Shown: piece by piece, positions 33,953 through 43,174 of the stretch | Layout: every line of letters begins with the position of its first letter | Numbering within the stretch: position 1 is the first letter of the stretch | NCBI GenBank assembly: GCA_032251335.1 | Contig: JAVVDW010000006.1 | Coordinates: forward strand, 62,001 to 126,000 | Direction of reading: 5' to 3' | Length of the DNA: 64,000 nt | Source of the DNA: UM-FILTER-40-17 sp032251335 | Lineage (GTDB): Bacteria; Bacteroidota; Bacteroidia; Flavobacteriales; Flavobacteriaceae | Made by a program: the position numbers and the translations under genes | Notes under the pieces: generated by a model | What the model was told of the DNA's origin: nothing | Database searches by the model: none | Seen by the model: only the letters and a program-made list of their open reading frames with translations

Positions 33953-34627
33953 CTATTGATTGGTCTTTTCCTGTATCCATTCCGGTCTGTAAGCTTGTGT
34001 TTGTCGGACAAATGCTTCAAAAGTCAACTGTTTTCTATAAGTAATTTTAGCAAAAATGTTCCTCAGTTCTTCTTCATAATCAGTTCTTTGGTGCTTGTCA
34101 CTCATATTCTGTATCAGCACCTCCGCATCATTGCCTTCGTGCTTCGCCAAAAACGCCAATGCCAAATCTCCATCTCGTGTTGAAATTTGCCGCAAGGCAT
34201 TTGCATAATGATACGCTTTCTTTTTACTTCCGCCTAAAATGCCAGGTACTTCGCAGTGGTAGGATATCAATGCCCAGTAGGCACCCAAATGAAAAGGATC
34301 CAGCCTAAGTGCTTTTTCGAAAGCACTTTTAACATCACTCAAGTAAGATATAGATTCCCATTTACTGACACTCAGTGACTTCATGCCCAAAGCGCTGCCG
34401 TATTTGTACCAAAAATCGGCTTCGTTTGGATAGTAGCCCAGAAGTTTTTCAAAAATACCAATGGCTTTGTCCCATTCTTTTTCTTTTAATGCCAAGTCTC
34501 CGGCCTCTATCAAATTCTCAACGTTTGTATATAACCCTTCCAAATTGGCAAGGCTTGTTTTGGCAGTTGTATAGTAAAAACCGCTATTGCAGAAATAAAC
34601 CAGAAGCAAGACCAGAAGCTTTTTCAT
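33953..34627 (-). CDS. Secreted TPR-repeat protein
   Basis: A 224-residue exported protein with a signal peptide MKKLLVLLLVYFCNSGFYY and at least two to three tetratricopeptide repeats (LALKEKEWDKAIGIFEKLLG; AFEKALRLDPFHLGAYWAL). The ATG at 34627 is chosen; a longer frame upstream would run through tRNA-Leu and lacks signal-peptide character. The size and the GILGGSKKKAYHYAN segment recall TatT-like/TRAP-associated TPR proteins. Partner unknown. Confidence 0.75.
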   Translation of the reverse strand: MKKLLVLLLVYFCNSGFYYTTAKTSLANLEGLYTNVENLIEAGDLALKEKEWDKAIGIFEKLLGYYPNEADFWYKYGSALGMKSLSVSKWESISYLSDVKSAFEKALRLDPFHLGAYWALISYHCEVPGILGGSKKKAYHYANALRQISTRDGDLALAFLAKHEGNDAEVLIQNMSDKHQRTDYEEELRNIFAKITYRKQLTFEAFVRQTQAYRPEWIQEKTNQ

Positions 34628-34728
34628 TGAAAAGTTAAAATTGTTCAAATATATTTTAAAAAATTTAAACGAAATAACTTTTAACATAAAAAAAAATCCA
34701 AAAACATTAGGATTTATTTTTGGATTTA

Positions 34729-34750
34729 AAACACTTATTTTGAAGTGTTT
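34729..34750 (-). terminator. Terminator of tRNA-Leu
   Basis: On the minus strand AAACACTT-N6-AAGTGTTT followed by TAAA lies four bases after the tRNA-Leu 3' end. Eight-base-pair perfect stem with a short T run. Confidence 0.6.
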
Positions 34751-34753
34751 AAG

Positions 34754-34839
34754 TACTCGGGATGGGACTTGAACCCATACGGACATTTCTGTCCACTGGA
34801 TTTTAAGTCCAGCGTGTCTACCGATTCCACCACCCGAGC
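34754..34839 (-). tRNA. tRNA-Leu (anticodon TAA)
   Basis: The minus strand folds as a class-II tRNA of about 86 nt: acceptor GCTCGGG with CCCGAGT, D-loop GGTAGACACG, anticodon stem CTGGA/TCCAG around loop CTTAAAA (anticodon TAA), a long variable arm (TGGACAGAAATGTCC) and T-loop GGTTCAAGTCC. The first acceptor pair would be G-U. CCA is not encoded. Confidence 0.95.
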
Positions 34840-34848
34840 GGAAAAAAA

Positions 34849-34871
34849 GAAACGCTCACGAGGAGCGTTTC
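34849..34871 (-). terminator. Terminator between tRNA-Gly and tRNA-Leu
   Basis: GAAACGCTC-N5-GAGCGTTTC is a perfect 9-bp stem. In the minus-strand transcript it is followed at once by seven T residues and begins 5 nt after the tRNA-Gly 3' end: a textbook intrinsic terminator. The two tRNAs may therefore be separate transcripts or partly read through. Confidence 0.85.
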
Positions 34872-34876
34872 AGTTG

Positions 34877-34949
34877 AGCGAAAAACGGGATTCGAACCCG
34901 CGACCTCAACCTTGGCAAGGTTGCGCTCTACCAACTGAGCTATTTTCGC
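34877..34949 (-). tRNA. tRNA-Gly (anticodon GCC)
   Basis: Minus-strand cloverleaf of 73 nt: acceptor GCGAAAA/TTTTCGC, D-arm AGCTCAGTTGGTAGAGC, anticodon stem CAACC/GGTTG around TTGCCAA (anticodon GCC), T-arm CGGGTTCGAATCCCG. CCA is not encoded. Confidence 0.97.
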
Positions 34950-35036
34950 ATAATTTAAAGAACATACACATTAGTTTGTCACAAATGCGGGAGCAAATTT
35001 AATACATTTCTCTATATTTCAAAGAAAAAATCAAAA

Positions 35037-37673
35037 TTATCCGCCCTGTTTTTTTAGATTCGATTTTGTTTGCCTTTGCAGCATTCTTTTTATTTCGTTT
35101 AGTTTCATCAAGGCCTCGATGGGCGTCAGGCTATCAATTTCAATACCAAGCAATTCGTCTCTAAGTTCTTCTAAAAGCGGATCGTCTAGTTGAAAAAAGC
35201 TCAATTGCATGTTTTCGGTTCCGGCGCCTTTTACTTTCTCCGAAATCTGATCGCCGGCGTGTGATGCTTCCAATTTTTGCAACAATTTGTTGGCGGTGTC
35301 TATCACCGTTTTGGGCATGCCTGCCATTTTGGCTACGTGAATACCAAAGCTGTGTGCGCTCCCACCCGGCACAAGTTTTCTTAAAAACAAAACTTTGTCT
35401 TTGAGTTCTTTCACAGACACATTGTAGTTTTTGATCCGGTCAAAATGGGTTGTCATTTCGTTTAGCTCGTGGTAGTGCGTGGCAAAAAGTGTTTTGGGGC
35501 GATAATGATGTTCGTGCAGATATACAGCAATGGCCCAGGCAATGGAAATACCGTCATAAGTACTGGTGCCGCGACCAATTTCATCCAGTAAAATCAAACT
35601 GCGTTCGGAGAGGTTGTTCAAAATGCTGGAGGTTTCATTCATTTCCACCATAAAGGTAGATTCGCCCGACGAGATGTTGTCCGATGCACCCACGCGGGTA
35701 AAAATCTTATCCACTAAGCCCATTTCTGCCGCATCTGCCGGAATGAAACTGCCCATTTGTGCAAGAATTACGATCAGGGCTGTTTGCCTAAGAATAGCCG
35801 ATTTACCCGACATATTGGGCCCGGTAATCATAACCATCTGCTGGGTTTCTTTGTTCAATACCAAATCGTTAGCTATGTAGCTTTCTCCGGCGGGCAATTG
35901 GTGTTCAATCACCGGATGTCTGGCTTGCTTAAAGTGAATTTCAAACCCCTCATTGAGTTGGGGTTTCACGTATCGATGCTGTAGTGCAATATGTGCAAAA
36001 TTACAGAGACAGTCCAACTCGGCCGCCAAGGTAGCATTAAGTTGAATGGAGGTAATATATTCTTGAATTTCCGCAACCAATTCCTGAAAAATTTGTTGCT
36101 CGAGTAGTGTAATTTTTTCCTCGGCACCCAAAATTTTGGCTTCAAATTCTTTTAACTCTTCCGTGATATAACGTTCTGCATTGACCAATGTTTGTTTGCG
36201 AATCCACTCGGGTGGCACTTTCTCTTTGTGGGTGTTTCGCACTTCTATATAGTAGCCAAATACATTGTTTGAGGCAATTTTAAGTGAAGAAATCCCGGTG
36301 GTGCGGGCTTCTCTATCGGCCAAATCATCTAGATATTTTTTACTGGTGTGCGCCAGATTTCGAAGCGTGTCTAATTCTTCCGAAACGCCCGTTGCTATGG
36401 CATTTCCCTTTAAAATATTGACCGGAGCTTCGGCCTGTAACGTTTTCTTGATTTGACGGCGGAGCAACTCAAAATCGTGAATTTTTTCACCCAAGGCCTG
36501 AATGACTTTGGCATTTGCAGTCAAACATAATTTTTTGATGGGAATCAGCGCATCAAGCGAACGGTAGAGTTGGTAAACTTCACGGGGCGATATTTTTCCT
36601 GTAGCCGTTTTGGAAAGCAAGCGTTCCAAATCGCCAACCAGTTTGAGTTGTCTGCGAACTTCGTCCAGTTGGAGCGTGTTTTGTGTCCAGTGGCTCACTA
36701 TTTGTTGGCGGCGCTCTATTTTGTTGAGGTCTTTTAAAGGCAATGCCATCCATCTTTTGATGAGTCTGCCGCCCATGGGAGTGATAGTATGGTCTATAAT
36801 ATCGAGCAGACTGACCCCGCCGGGATTGGCACACTGAAACAGCTCTAAATTTCGAATCGTAAACCGATCCATCCACACAAAAGATTCTTCCGCAATGCGA
36901 TGTATCGCAGACACATGTTGCAATTTGTGATGTTGGGTTTCGGATAAATAATGCAACACCGCACCGGAAGCTACGATGCCCAATTCAAGGTTTTCAACAC
37001 CAAATCCTTTAAGGGTTTGTGTGCCAAAATGTCTTGTGAGTAATCCGTATCCGAAGTCCCACTGAAATGCCCAATCTTCCAGAAAAAAGGTGTGATAGTC
37101 TTTGCCGAAGTTTTCAAAAAATTCGGATTTCAGCGGTTTGGCAATTAAAATCTCACTAGGTGAGAAAGATTGTAATAATTTATCCGTCAATTGTTTGTCG
37201 CCTTGTGTGGTGAGAAATTCACCTGTAGAAATATCCAGAAATGCCAAGCCGTATTGGCCTTTTTCTGCGTGAACGGCACATAAAAAATTATTCGATTTTG
37301 AATGTAAGACCTCGTCATTGAGTGACACACCGGGTGTGATGAGTTCCGTAACCCCTCTTTTGACGATGGTTTTGGTGGTTTTAGGGTCTTCTAATTGGTC
37401 GCAAATGGCAACCCTGAAACCGGCTTTCACTAATTTGGGCAGATAGGTGTTCAGTGCATGATGCGGAAAACCAGCCAAAGCAGTTTCGCTTGTAGAACCC
37501 GCACCGCGCTTGGTGAGTACGATGTCTAAAACTTTGCTGGCTCGAATGGCATCTTCTCCAAAAGTCTCGTAGAAATCCCCAACGCGAAACAGCAACAAAG
37601 CATCCGGATATTTTCGCTTGATGCTGTTGTATTGCTTCATTAAAGGAGTCTCTTTAGCGTCTTTTGATTTCAC
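35037..37673 (-). CDS. mutS: DNA mismatch repair ATPase MutS
   Basis: Mismatch-recognition ATPase, 878 residues. The mismatch-binding N-terminus has the phenylalanine motif GDFYETFGEDA, followed by connector, lever and clamp domains. The ATPase domain carries Walker A TGPNMSGKSAIL, the STFMVEM signature, Walker B SLILLDEIGRGTST and ATHYHEL. The C-terminal part ends with a helix-turn-helix dimerisation motif (LTPIEALMKLNEI). ATG at 37673. Downstream of it on the same strand lie tRNA-Gly and tRNA-Leu, about 90 bp away. Confidence 0.98.
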   Translation of the reverse strand: MKSKDAKETPLMKQYNSIKRKYPDALLLFRVGDFYETFGEDAIRASKVLDIVLTKRGAGSTSETALAGFPHHALNTYLPKLVKAGFRVAICDQLEDPKTTKTIVKRGVTELITPGVSLNDEVLHSKSNNFLCAVHAEKGQYGLAFLDISTGEFLTTQGDKQLTDKLLQSFSPSEILIAKPLKSEFFENFGKDYHTFFLEDWAFQWDFGYGLLTRHFGTQTLKGFGVENLELGIVASGAVLHYLSETQHHKLQHVSAIHRIAEESFVWMDRFTIRNLELFQCANPGGVSLLDIIDHTITPMGGRLIKRWMALPLKDLNKIERRQQIVSHWTQNTLQLDEVRRQLKLVGDLERLLSKTATGKISPREVYQLYRSLDALIPIKKLCLTANAKVIQALGEKIHDFELLRRQIKKTLQAEAPVNILKGNAIATGVSEELDTLRNLAHTSKKYLDDLADREARTTGISSLKIASNNVFGYYIEVRNTHKEKVPPEWIRKQTLVNAERYITEELKEFEAKILGAEEKITLLEQQIFQELVAEIQEYITSIQLNATLAAELDCLCNFAHIALQHRYVKPQLNEGFEIHFKQARHPVIEHQLPAGESYIANDLVLNKETQQMVMITGPNMSGKSAILRQTALIVILAQMGSFIPADAAEMGLVDKIFTRVGASDNISSGESTFMVEMNETSSILNNLSERSLILLDEIGRGTSTYDGISIAWAIAVYLHEHHYRPKTLFATHYHELNEMTTHFDRIKNYNVSVKELKDKVLFLRKLVPGGSAHSFGIHVAKMAGMPKTVIDTANKLLQKLEASHAGDQISEKVKGAGTENMQLSFFQLDDPLLEELRDELLGIEIDSLTPIEALMKLNEIKRMLQRQTKSNLKKQGG

Positions 37674-37761
37674 AGTTTAATAGACTTTTCCGGCGGGTTT
37701 GTTAATATGTTTGTTTTAAATTTGATTGGATCTGCAAGTGCACGAATGCTTTAGTGAGGCG

Positions 37762-37838
37762 CACAAAGCCTTGTCAATCACGATATAAATTTATGTCAAA
37801 AACAATTTTGACGCATCAATTTTGAAAGAGGCTTTGTG
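37762..37838. repeat. Nested inverted repeats in mutS-S10 peptidase gap
   Basis: CACAAAGCC (37762-37770) and GGCTTTGTG (37830-37838) form a 9-bp outer stem. Inside it GTCAAAA (37795-37801) and TTTTGAC (37806-37812) form a 7-bp inner hairpin. The 300-bp gap between mutS and the S10 peptidase gene has no gene, so this could be a small structured RNA or a degenerate miniature element. No promoter or terminator clearly fits it. Confidence 0.35.
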
Positions 37839-37975
37839 TTCTTTCTATCTGAATTGGGTTCATGGCATTTAAAACGTATTTGTATTTTTAAGGATTTGTG
37901 GTCATTTCTTTGGAATATAGCCCTTTTTTCAAAAATCATTAAATTATTTGGTGATGGCACACTACTTAGCCCAGA

Positions 37976-39478
37976 CTATTTTCTTTCGTATTTAGCGGGT
38001 TTGCCCAACGACATGGTGTTTTGTATAAATGCCCTCAAATCGTCATTGGCGGCTTTTAAATCTTCACGGCGCAGATACATCATATGGCCGCTTCTGTAGC
38101 CTTTAAAACTAAATCGGTCTTGCATACGGCCGCTTGGATCTACTTGCCACATGGTAAACTTGGCGTTAAAATAAGTAGTTGCCCCATCGAAGTAACCGCT
38201 TTGAGTCAATACGTGCAGGTAAGGATTTTGCGCCATGGCTTGGCGCAGGTTGTCGCGGGTGTTGTCGTTGCTGTTGTTCCACGGGCGTACGGGGCCAAAC
38301 ATATTGTATTTGATGTCGGTTTTAAATCCGAGTTCTTCTTGTAAATACGAATTGATAGCCGGTGTAAAAGAATGTAGCCAAGAGGTGAGTTCGGCAGAAT
38401 AATCCGGAGATGTTCCGGCCAATTCTTTGTCGATGCCCAGGTAACGAGAGTCCAATCGGCCAATGTTAAAACCACCGCGGTCGCGAAGCAGTGACTTCCA
38501 AAAATATTGTGTAGGGACGGCTAAATTGTGTTCCAGGATTTCCTTGGCGGTCAACCCGGTGAGTCGAGCCATTTTTTGGGCAATGGCTTCTTTTTCTGTC
38601 ATGGGTAAAAAACCACCTTTGGCAAGTGCCGGAATTAGCGTGTTGATGGTAAAATCTTCCGTTTCGGGTAGTATATCCAACAAATCTTTGGATTGGAGAT
38701 CGGCAGGCAAAGTTTTGTGGTACCAAGCTGCCGCTGTAAAATAGGGCAAAACGAGTGCAGCACCTACCGGATCGTCTTGGCGCAGCACTTTGTAGTCTGC
38801 CGGAGAGACCATGATGACGCCGTTGAGATACATCCACTGGCTGTTTTGGAGTTCCAGAGACAAGCCCATCACCCGTGTGCCGCCATAGCTTTCGCCGATG
38901 ATATATTTGGGCGAATTCCAGCGGTTGTGTCTGGTGACAAAAGTATTGAGCCATTCAGCCAGATATTTGACATCGGCGTTGATGCCAAAAAACTTACTTC
39001 TGTCCACTTCTTTCCCGATTTCGGGGATGGTTCGCGAGTAGCCGGTGTTTACAGGGTTTACATAGACGATATCTGTCACATCCAAAACGGAGTAAGGATT
39101 TTCTTTGAAGCCGTAGGGCAAAACAGGAAAACCTTCATCGTCAATTTTTAGAATACGCGGCCCGGTATAGGCCAGGTGCATCCAAACAGAACCCGAACCC
39201 GGGCCACCGTTGAAAGAAATCAACAACGGACGTTCGGCTCGGTTGCGGACGTTGTTGCGGGTGTAGTAGGTGTAATGCAAAGATGCGATGGGCTTTCCGT
39301 TTTCGTCCCAAACCGGCTGGGTTCCGGTTTCGGCTGTGTAGGATATGGGAGTGCCGTTGATGGTCACGCTGTGTTGCGAGGTGACGGTGGTGTCTATGGG
39401 CAGTTTTCTGCTTTGAGAAAAAAGCGTGAAGGTGCTACACACGGCCAGTAGCAAAATGTACATTTTTGTAGGTTTCAT
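37976..39478 (-). CDS. S10 family serine carboxypeptidase, secreted
   Basis: Exported serine carboxypeptidase-like hydrolase of 500 residues. Signal peptide MKPTKMYILLLAVCSTFTLF is cleaved near SQS. The S10 motifs are present: ISFNGGPGSGS (oxyanion region), nucleophile in IIGESYGGTR, aspartate region in GYFDGATTYFN and the final histidine in GHMMYLRRED. Members trim C-terminal residues from peptides. dNK and a secreted protein gene lie upstream on the same strand (35-bp gap to the kinase gene). Confidence 0.92.
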   Translation of the reverse strand: MKPTKMYILLLAVCSTFTLFSQSRKLPIDTTVTSQHSVTINGTPISYTAETGTQPVWDENGKPIASLHYTYYTRNNVRNRAERPLLISFNGGPGSGSVWMHLAYTGPRILKIDDEGFPVLPYGFKENPYSVLDVTDIVYVNPVNTGYSRTIPEIGKEVDRSKFFGINADVKYLAEWLNTFVTRHNRWNSPKYIIGESYGGTRVMGLSLELQNSQWMYLNGVIMVSPADYKVLRQDDPVGAALVLPYFTAAAWYHKTLPADLQSKDLLDILPETEDFTINTLIPALAKGGFLPMTEKEAIAQKMARLTGLTAKEILEHNLAVPTQYFWKSLLRDRGGFNIGRLDSRYLGIDKELAGTSPDYSAELTSWLHSFTPAINSYLQEELGFKTDIKYNMFGPVRPWNNSNDNTRDNLRQAMAQNPYLHVLTQSGYFDGATTYFNAKFTMWQVDPSGRMQDRFSFKGYRSGHMMYLRREDLKAANDDLRAFIQNTMSLGKPAKYERK

Positions 39479-39513
39479 AGGTTTGTTTTATAGGTTAAGG
39501 TGTCGTACGGAGT

Positions 39514-40143
39514 TTAAAACAATCCGAATAGTTCTGCATCTATTTGGTTGTAAACAGTTCCGAGGTCTTCTTGGTTATCTACAAAATTGAGCTTGTCCAC
39601 ATCAAAAATAAGCAATTTGCCTTTGTCGTAATTCTGAATCCAGGCTTCGTAGCGCTCGTTGAGGCGGCTGAGGTAATCGATGCTGATAGAATTTTCATAT
39701 TCGCGGCCACGTTTGTGGATTTGATGAACGAGGTTTGGGATGGAACTTCTGAGATAGATGAGCAAATCGGGGGGTGCTACCAAAGATTCCATCAGTTCGA
39801 AAAGAGAAGCGTAGTTTTGGAAATCGCGGTTGGTCATCAGACCCATGGCGTGGAGGTTGGGTGCAAAGATGTGAGCGTCTTCGTAAATAGTTCGGTCTTG
39901 GATGACGGTTTGTCCGCTTTGTCGGATTTGCAAAATTTGTCGGAAACGGCTATTGAGAAAATAAATTTGAAGGTTAAAAGACCAGCGTTCCATTTGTCCG
40001 TAGAAATCGTCGAGGTAAGGATTGTCAACCACGTCTTCAAAATGCGGATGCCATTTGAATTGTTTTGCAAGCAATTGTGTCAGGGTGGTTTTTCCGGCGC
40101 CGATATTTCCGGCTATGGCTATGTGCATGGGTTTTGTGGACAT
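39514..40143 (-). CDS. Deoxynucleoside kinase
   Basis: Cytosolic kinase that phosphorylates deoxynucleosides in the salvage pathway (dNK/dGK/dCK family), 209 residues. P-loop GNIGAGKTTL at 12-21; conserved DRTIYEDAHIF (DRS-like substrate motif) and the YLRSSIPNLVHQIHKRGREY lid region (LID arginines in HKRGREYE). Which base is preferred cannot be told. It ends before the S10 gene and starts 2 bp after the stop of a secreted hypothetical gene, so the two upstream genes form an operon. Confidence 0.93.
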   Translation of the reverse strand: MSTKPMHIAIAGNIGAGKTTLTQLLAKQFKWHPHFEDVVDNPYLDDFYGQMERWSFNLQIYFLNSRFRQILQIRQSGQTVIQDRTIYEDAHIFAPNLHAMGLMTNRDFQNYASLFELMESLVAPPDLLIYLRSSIPNLVHQIHKRGREYENSISIDYLSRLNERYEAWIQNYDKGKLLIFDVDKLNFVDNQEDLGTVYNQIDAELFGLF

Positions 40144-40145
40144 GT

Positions 40146-40928
40146 TTAGTTTTGGAATTTGAGCAAATAGATATAGACTTGGTTGTTGTGGTAAAGATAC
40201 AAAGTGGATTCGGTTATGAAAAAATCTTCAAAAGAATGTGAAATTTTGGGCAACATAAAGACGTCTCTAAAACGGTTGCTGTAGTAGAACAAGTCGTTGC
40301 CGCGGCGAAAAACCACAGTATCTCGAAAGCGCTTCAGGCTCGAGGCATCTGTCAAAGGATATTCATCTGTGGGGCTTCCGTAGATATTGTATTGCAACAG
40401 GCTGTTTGTGGTAAGCAGCCAGCAATAGTTGTAATTGCTCACCTGAGCCAATACTTTTTTGTTGATGGGCTGGGTGCTTGCTTGGGTGTTGTCTTGGGCG
40501 TAGTTGTACAATTCCAACTGTTGCAAATCTGTGTTAAAAAGCCAAAGATTTCTTTCAAAACCGGTGGTTATGTGAGATGCCACACGAAATGTTTTTCGGG
40601 TATTGAGGTTTATACGCTCTATTTCGGCGAGCTGGTTGTCGAGTACGACCACGGTGTTAAAATCTTTGTAGAAAAGGGTGATTTTTAGTGGGTTCAACAA
40701 ATCAATAGAGGCCACCTGTCCCAAACTCAGGGCGTAATAAGTATAGCTTTGTGTTGCTGTTTTTTTATAGAGTGTTTCACCTTTAGAAAAATAGAAATTG
40801 CCGAAGTTGTCTGCGCCCCAAAAGGTATCGGCATTTAGCGAGACCGAATCTTTCAGTGTTAGGTCAAAATGCGGTTGGGCCAACGCAAATAGGGGCAACA
40901 AAACAAAGGTAAATGTCAAATTTTTCAT
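40146..40928 (-). CDS. Secreted protein of unknown function, propeller-like
   Basis: A 260-residue exported protein with signal peptide MKNLTFTFVLLPLFALAQ. The mature part is a series of beta strands with repeating aromatic and aspartate positions (FWGADNFGNFYFSKGETLYK; FYSNRFRDVFMLP), like part of a beta-propeller. No family is recognised. It is translationally close to the deoxynucleoside kinase gene (2-bp gap), a pairing that may be common to Flavobacteriia. Function unknown. Confidence 0.75.
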   Translation of the reverse strand: MKNLTFTFVLLPLFALAQPHFDLTLKDSVSLNADTFWGADNFGNFYFSKGETLYKKTATQSYTYYALSLGQVASIDLLNPLKITLFYKDFNTVVVLDNQLAEIERINLNTRKTFRVASHITTGFERNLWLFNTDLQQLELYNYAQDNTQASTQPINKKVLAQVSNYNYCWLLTTNSLLQYNIYGSPTDEYPLTDASSLKRFRDTVVFRRGNDLFYYSNRFRDVFMLPKISHSFEDFFITESTLYLYHNNQVYIYLLKFQN

Positions 40929-40972
40929 CAGTTGCCAAAGTACGAAAAAAAGGGAAAATTCTCAGAAAATCC

Positions 40973-41653
40973 TCAACACACCAATTTATAGCCAAACCCG
41001 CGCACATTGATGATTTCTACCGACGGATCGGCTTGCAGTTTTTTGCGGAGCTTGGAGACAAACACATCCATGCTGCGCGCGGCAAAAAAATCGTCGTAGC
41101 CCCAAATTTTGTTCAAAATATAAGTGCGTTCGAGCAAATGGTTTTTTTGAAGCAGCAGTTCATGCAGCAACTCCGATTCCCGGTGGGTGAGGGTTTGGGT
41201 TTGGCTTCCGTGTGCCAAAGTTTGTTTGTTGACATCAAAGGTGTATTTCCCGAGTGGGTACTGTTTTTGAGAAATTTCTTTGCCGATCCGCCCCAAAAGC
41301 GCATGGATACGAACAATCAATTCCTCCATGCTGAAGGGTTTTTTCAGGTAGTCGTTGCCGCCTGCGTGAAAACCTTCCACCACGTCGGCCACCTGCGATT
41401 TGGCGGTGAGAAAGATAATAGGCAGCGTCGGATTTTGCTTTCGTATTTCTTTCGCCAGGCTGAAGCCGTCTTGTTTGGGCATCATCACGTCGAGTACCAA
41501 CGCATCGGGTTTTGATTTTTGAAATTCCTGCAAAGCAGCTTCGCCGTCCGGGCAAAGCCTCACTTCAAAATCGCGGGTTTCCAAGCTCTCTTTGACAATT
41601 TGCCCGAGAGCCGGCTCGTCTTCGGCGTAGATGATTTTGATGCGTTTGTTCAT
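40973..41653 (-). CDS. OmpR-family response regulator (RprY-like)
   Basis: DNA-binding response regulator, 226 residues. Receiver domain with phospho-acceptor Asp55 in LVLDVMMPKQDG, acidic pair EDE at 11-13 and conserved Lys in KKPF. The C-terminal winged helix (about 130-226) ends RGFGYKLVC, as in OmpR/PhoB regulators. Its start overlaps the stop of the histidine kinase gene by 4 bp, so the pair is translated together. Three TTAAC repeats spaced 10 bp apart upstream of the kinase gene are a plausible target. Confidence 0.93.
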   Translation of the reverse strand: MNKRIKIIYAEDEPALGQIVKESLETRDFEVRLCPDGEAALQEFQKSKPDALVLDVMMPKQDGFSLAKEIRKQNPTLPIIFLTAKSQVADVVEGFHAGGNDYLKKPFSMEELIVRIHALLGRIGKEISQKQYPLGKYTFDVNKQTLAHGSQTQTLTHRESELLHELLLQKNHLLERTYILNKIWGYDDFFAARSMDVFVSKLRKKLQADPSVEIINVRGFGYKLVC

Positions 41654-43053
41654 TTTTTGAAGCGAATGATAAATTGTGAAGCAAAACCTGCATCCGGCTC
41701 AAAACGGATATTTCCCCCCATTTTTTCCACTAAAGTTTTTACGTAAAACAGCCCGATGCCGAACCCTTTCACGTTGTGGGTATTGCCACTCGGCACGCGA
41801 AAAAACTGTTCGAAGAGTTCTTTGCGGTATTTTTTGGGAATGCCGTTTCCGTTGTCCGAAACCGAGAGGAGGATTTCTGTACCGCTTGGGCGCAAAGCCA
41901 CTTCAATTTCTGACCCGCCGTATTTGGCCGCGTTATCGAGCAGGTTGGCCAAGATGTTTTCAAGGTGAAACACATCGGTGGTTTTGATGAACGCATCGAG
42001 ATTTGTATCGAACCGGAATTGTTTTTCGGGAAACCGCAATTGAAATTTTTCGACCACACTTCGGATGAGCAGGACCCAATCCGCAGATTCTTCTTGCAAC
42101 ACCAACCGGTTGGTTTTGAGTGTGGCCGCCTCAAGCAAACGCTCTACCATGCCGTTGAGCTTGTCCAATTGTTTCCGGCTGATGTCCAAATAAACCGCAG
42201 ACTTGGCCGCATCATTTGCCGCCTGAAAACTCCCGAAACTTTCCAAGGCCGCGCTTACTGTGGCAATGGGCGTTTTAAACTCGTGCGTGAGGTTGCTGAT
42301 GAGGTCGTTTTTGATTTCGGATGCTTTTTTTTGCGCGTTGATGATTTTGAGCAAGAAAAGCAAACTGCCGATGATGAGTGTGGTCAAAAAGAGGGAGAGA
42401 GAAATGCCCGAAAGGCTGCTGATAAAAATTTGCCTGGGGTTGTTTGGGTAATATAACGCTATACTTTCTCCGTTTTTAAGGTAGCCCGATTGCGCATTTT
42501 TTTTGAAATATTGATTGGTATTTATTATCTTCTCCGGATACCAAACCGTATCGAGAAAAGTATGCTGTATAAACATTTGTGAAGAATCGATTTCAGGCAG
42601 AGCTTTCAAAATATATGTGTATAGCAAATCTATTTTTAAGGTATCTATGTTGATAGACAAATAAAACTGCGATGCCTTGCGCATCGTAAAAATACTGTCC
42701 GTCTCCTTGCCGCGGAAAACTTCAAAAGAATTTTTGGAAGAATCCCCATCCGACCGAAATTCTTTGGTAAACCCATCTGCAATGTTTTTTGCTTTTGTAT
42801 TTACTTCGAATTTTGTTTTAAATATAATGGTATCAACTTGGCTGTCTTGACCCAAAAAATGAAATTGCGTTTCTTTTGAAATCTCCCCGTAATACCCGTC
42901 AAAAGCATTGTCCAAGGCCAATTGCAATTGCTTGTCAAACTGCTCGCGGTTGTAGCGATAGTTGTTGATGTTCCAATACACCTGCACGCCAATAGTTAAC
43001 AGAATGGTGGCAGCAACAAGCCAAACGATGATGCGGTAGTTTTGTTCTTTCAC
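41650..43053 (-). CDS. Membrane sensor histidine kinase (RprX-like)
   Basis: Sensor kinase of 467 residues with two membrane helices (about 8-28 and 213-238) around a periplasmic sensor region of unknown fold. The dimerisation box has His257 in NLTHEFKTPIATV, followed by the N-box ILANLLDNAAKYG, G1 DNGNGIPKKYR and G2 GFGIGLFYVK. It transfers phosphate to the overlapping response-regulator gene product. The gene is divergent from a GLPGLI/TonB receptor pair, the probable target genes. Confidence 0.93.
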   Translation of the reverse strand: MKEQNYRIIVWLVAATILLTIGVQVYWNINNYRYNREQFDKQLQLALDNAFDGYYGEISKETQFHFLGQDSQVDTIIFKTKFEVNTKAKNIADGFTKEFRSDGDSSKNSFEVFRGKETDSIFTMRKASQFYLSINIDTLKIDLLYTYILKALPEIDSSQMFIQHTFLDTVWYPEKIINTNQYFKKNAQSGYLKNGESIALYYPNNPRQIFISSLSGISLSLFLTTLIIGSLLFLLKIINAQKKASEIKNDLISNLTHEFKTPIATVSAALESFGSFQAANDAAKSAVYLDISRKQLDKLNGMVERLLEAATLKTNRLVLQEESADWVLLIRSVVEKFQLRFPEKQFRFDTNLDAFIKTTDVFHLENILANLLDNAAKYGGSEIEVALRPSGTEILLSVSDNGNGIPKKYRKELFEQFFRVPSGNTHNVKGFGIGLFYVKTLVEKMGGNIRFEPDAGFASQFIIRFKK

Positions 43054-43094
43054 AGTTCAAAAGTAAGGGGATTGATTGTAAAATTCAGGTTTGG

Positions 43095-43119
43095 TTAACA
43101 CTCGTTAACACTCATTAAC
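43095..43119. promoter_or_regulatory. Three TTAAC direct repeats at 10-bp period
   Basis: TTAAC occurs at 43095, 43105 and 43115, an exact 10-bp period, in the 121-bp gap between the divergent kinase and GLPGLI genes. OmpR/PhoB-family regulators bind direct repeats with one helical turn spacing. The site may serve autoregulation and control of the GLPGLI gene. Confidence 0.6.
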
Positions 43120-43174
43120 GGTTAAATTAGTTGAAATGGCTGATATTTGCTTCATCAATTTTAAAAAATGCACC

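Noticed and set aside
34628..34786. N-terminal extension of the TPR protein
   Set aside because: It would translate through tRNA-Leu; the ATG at 34627 starts a proper signal peptide.
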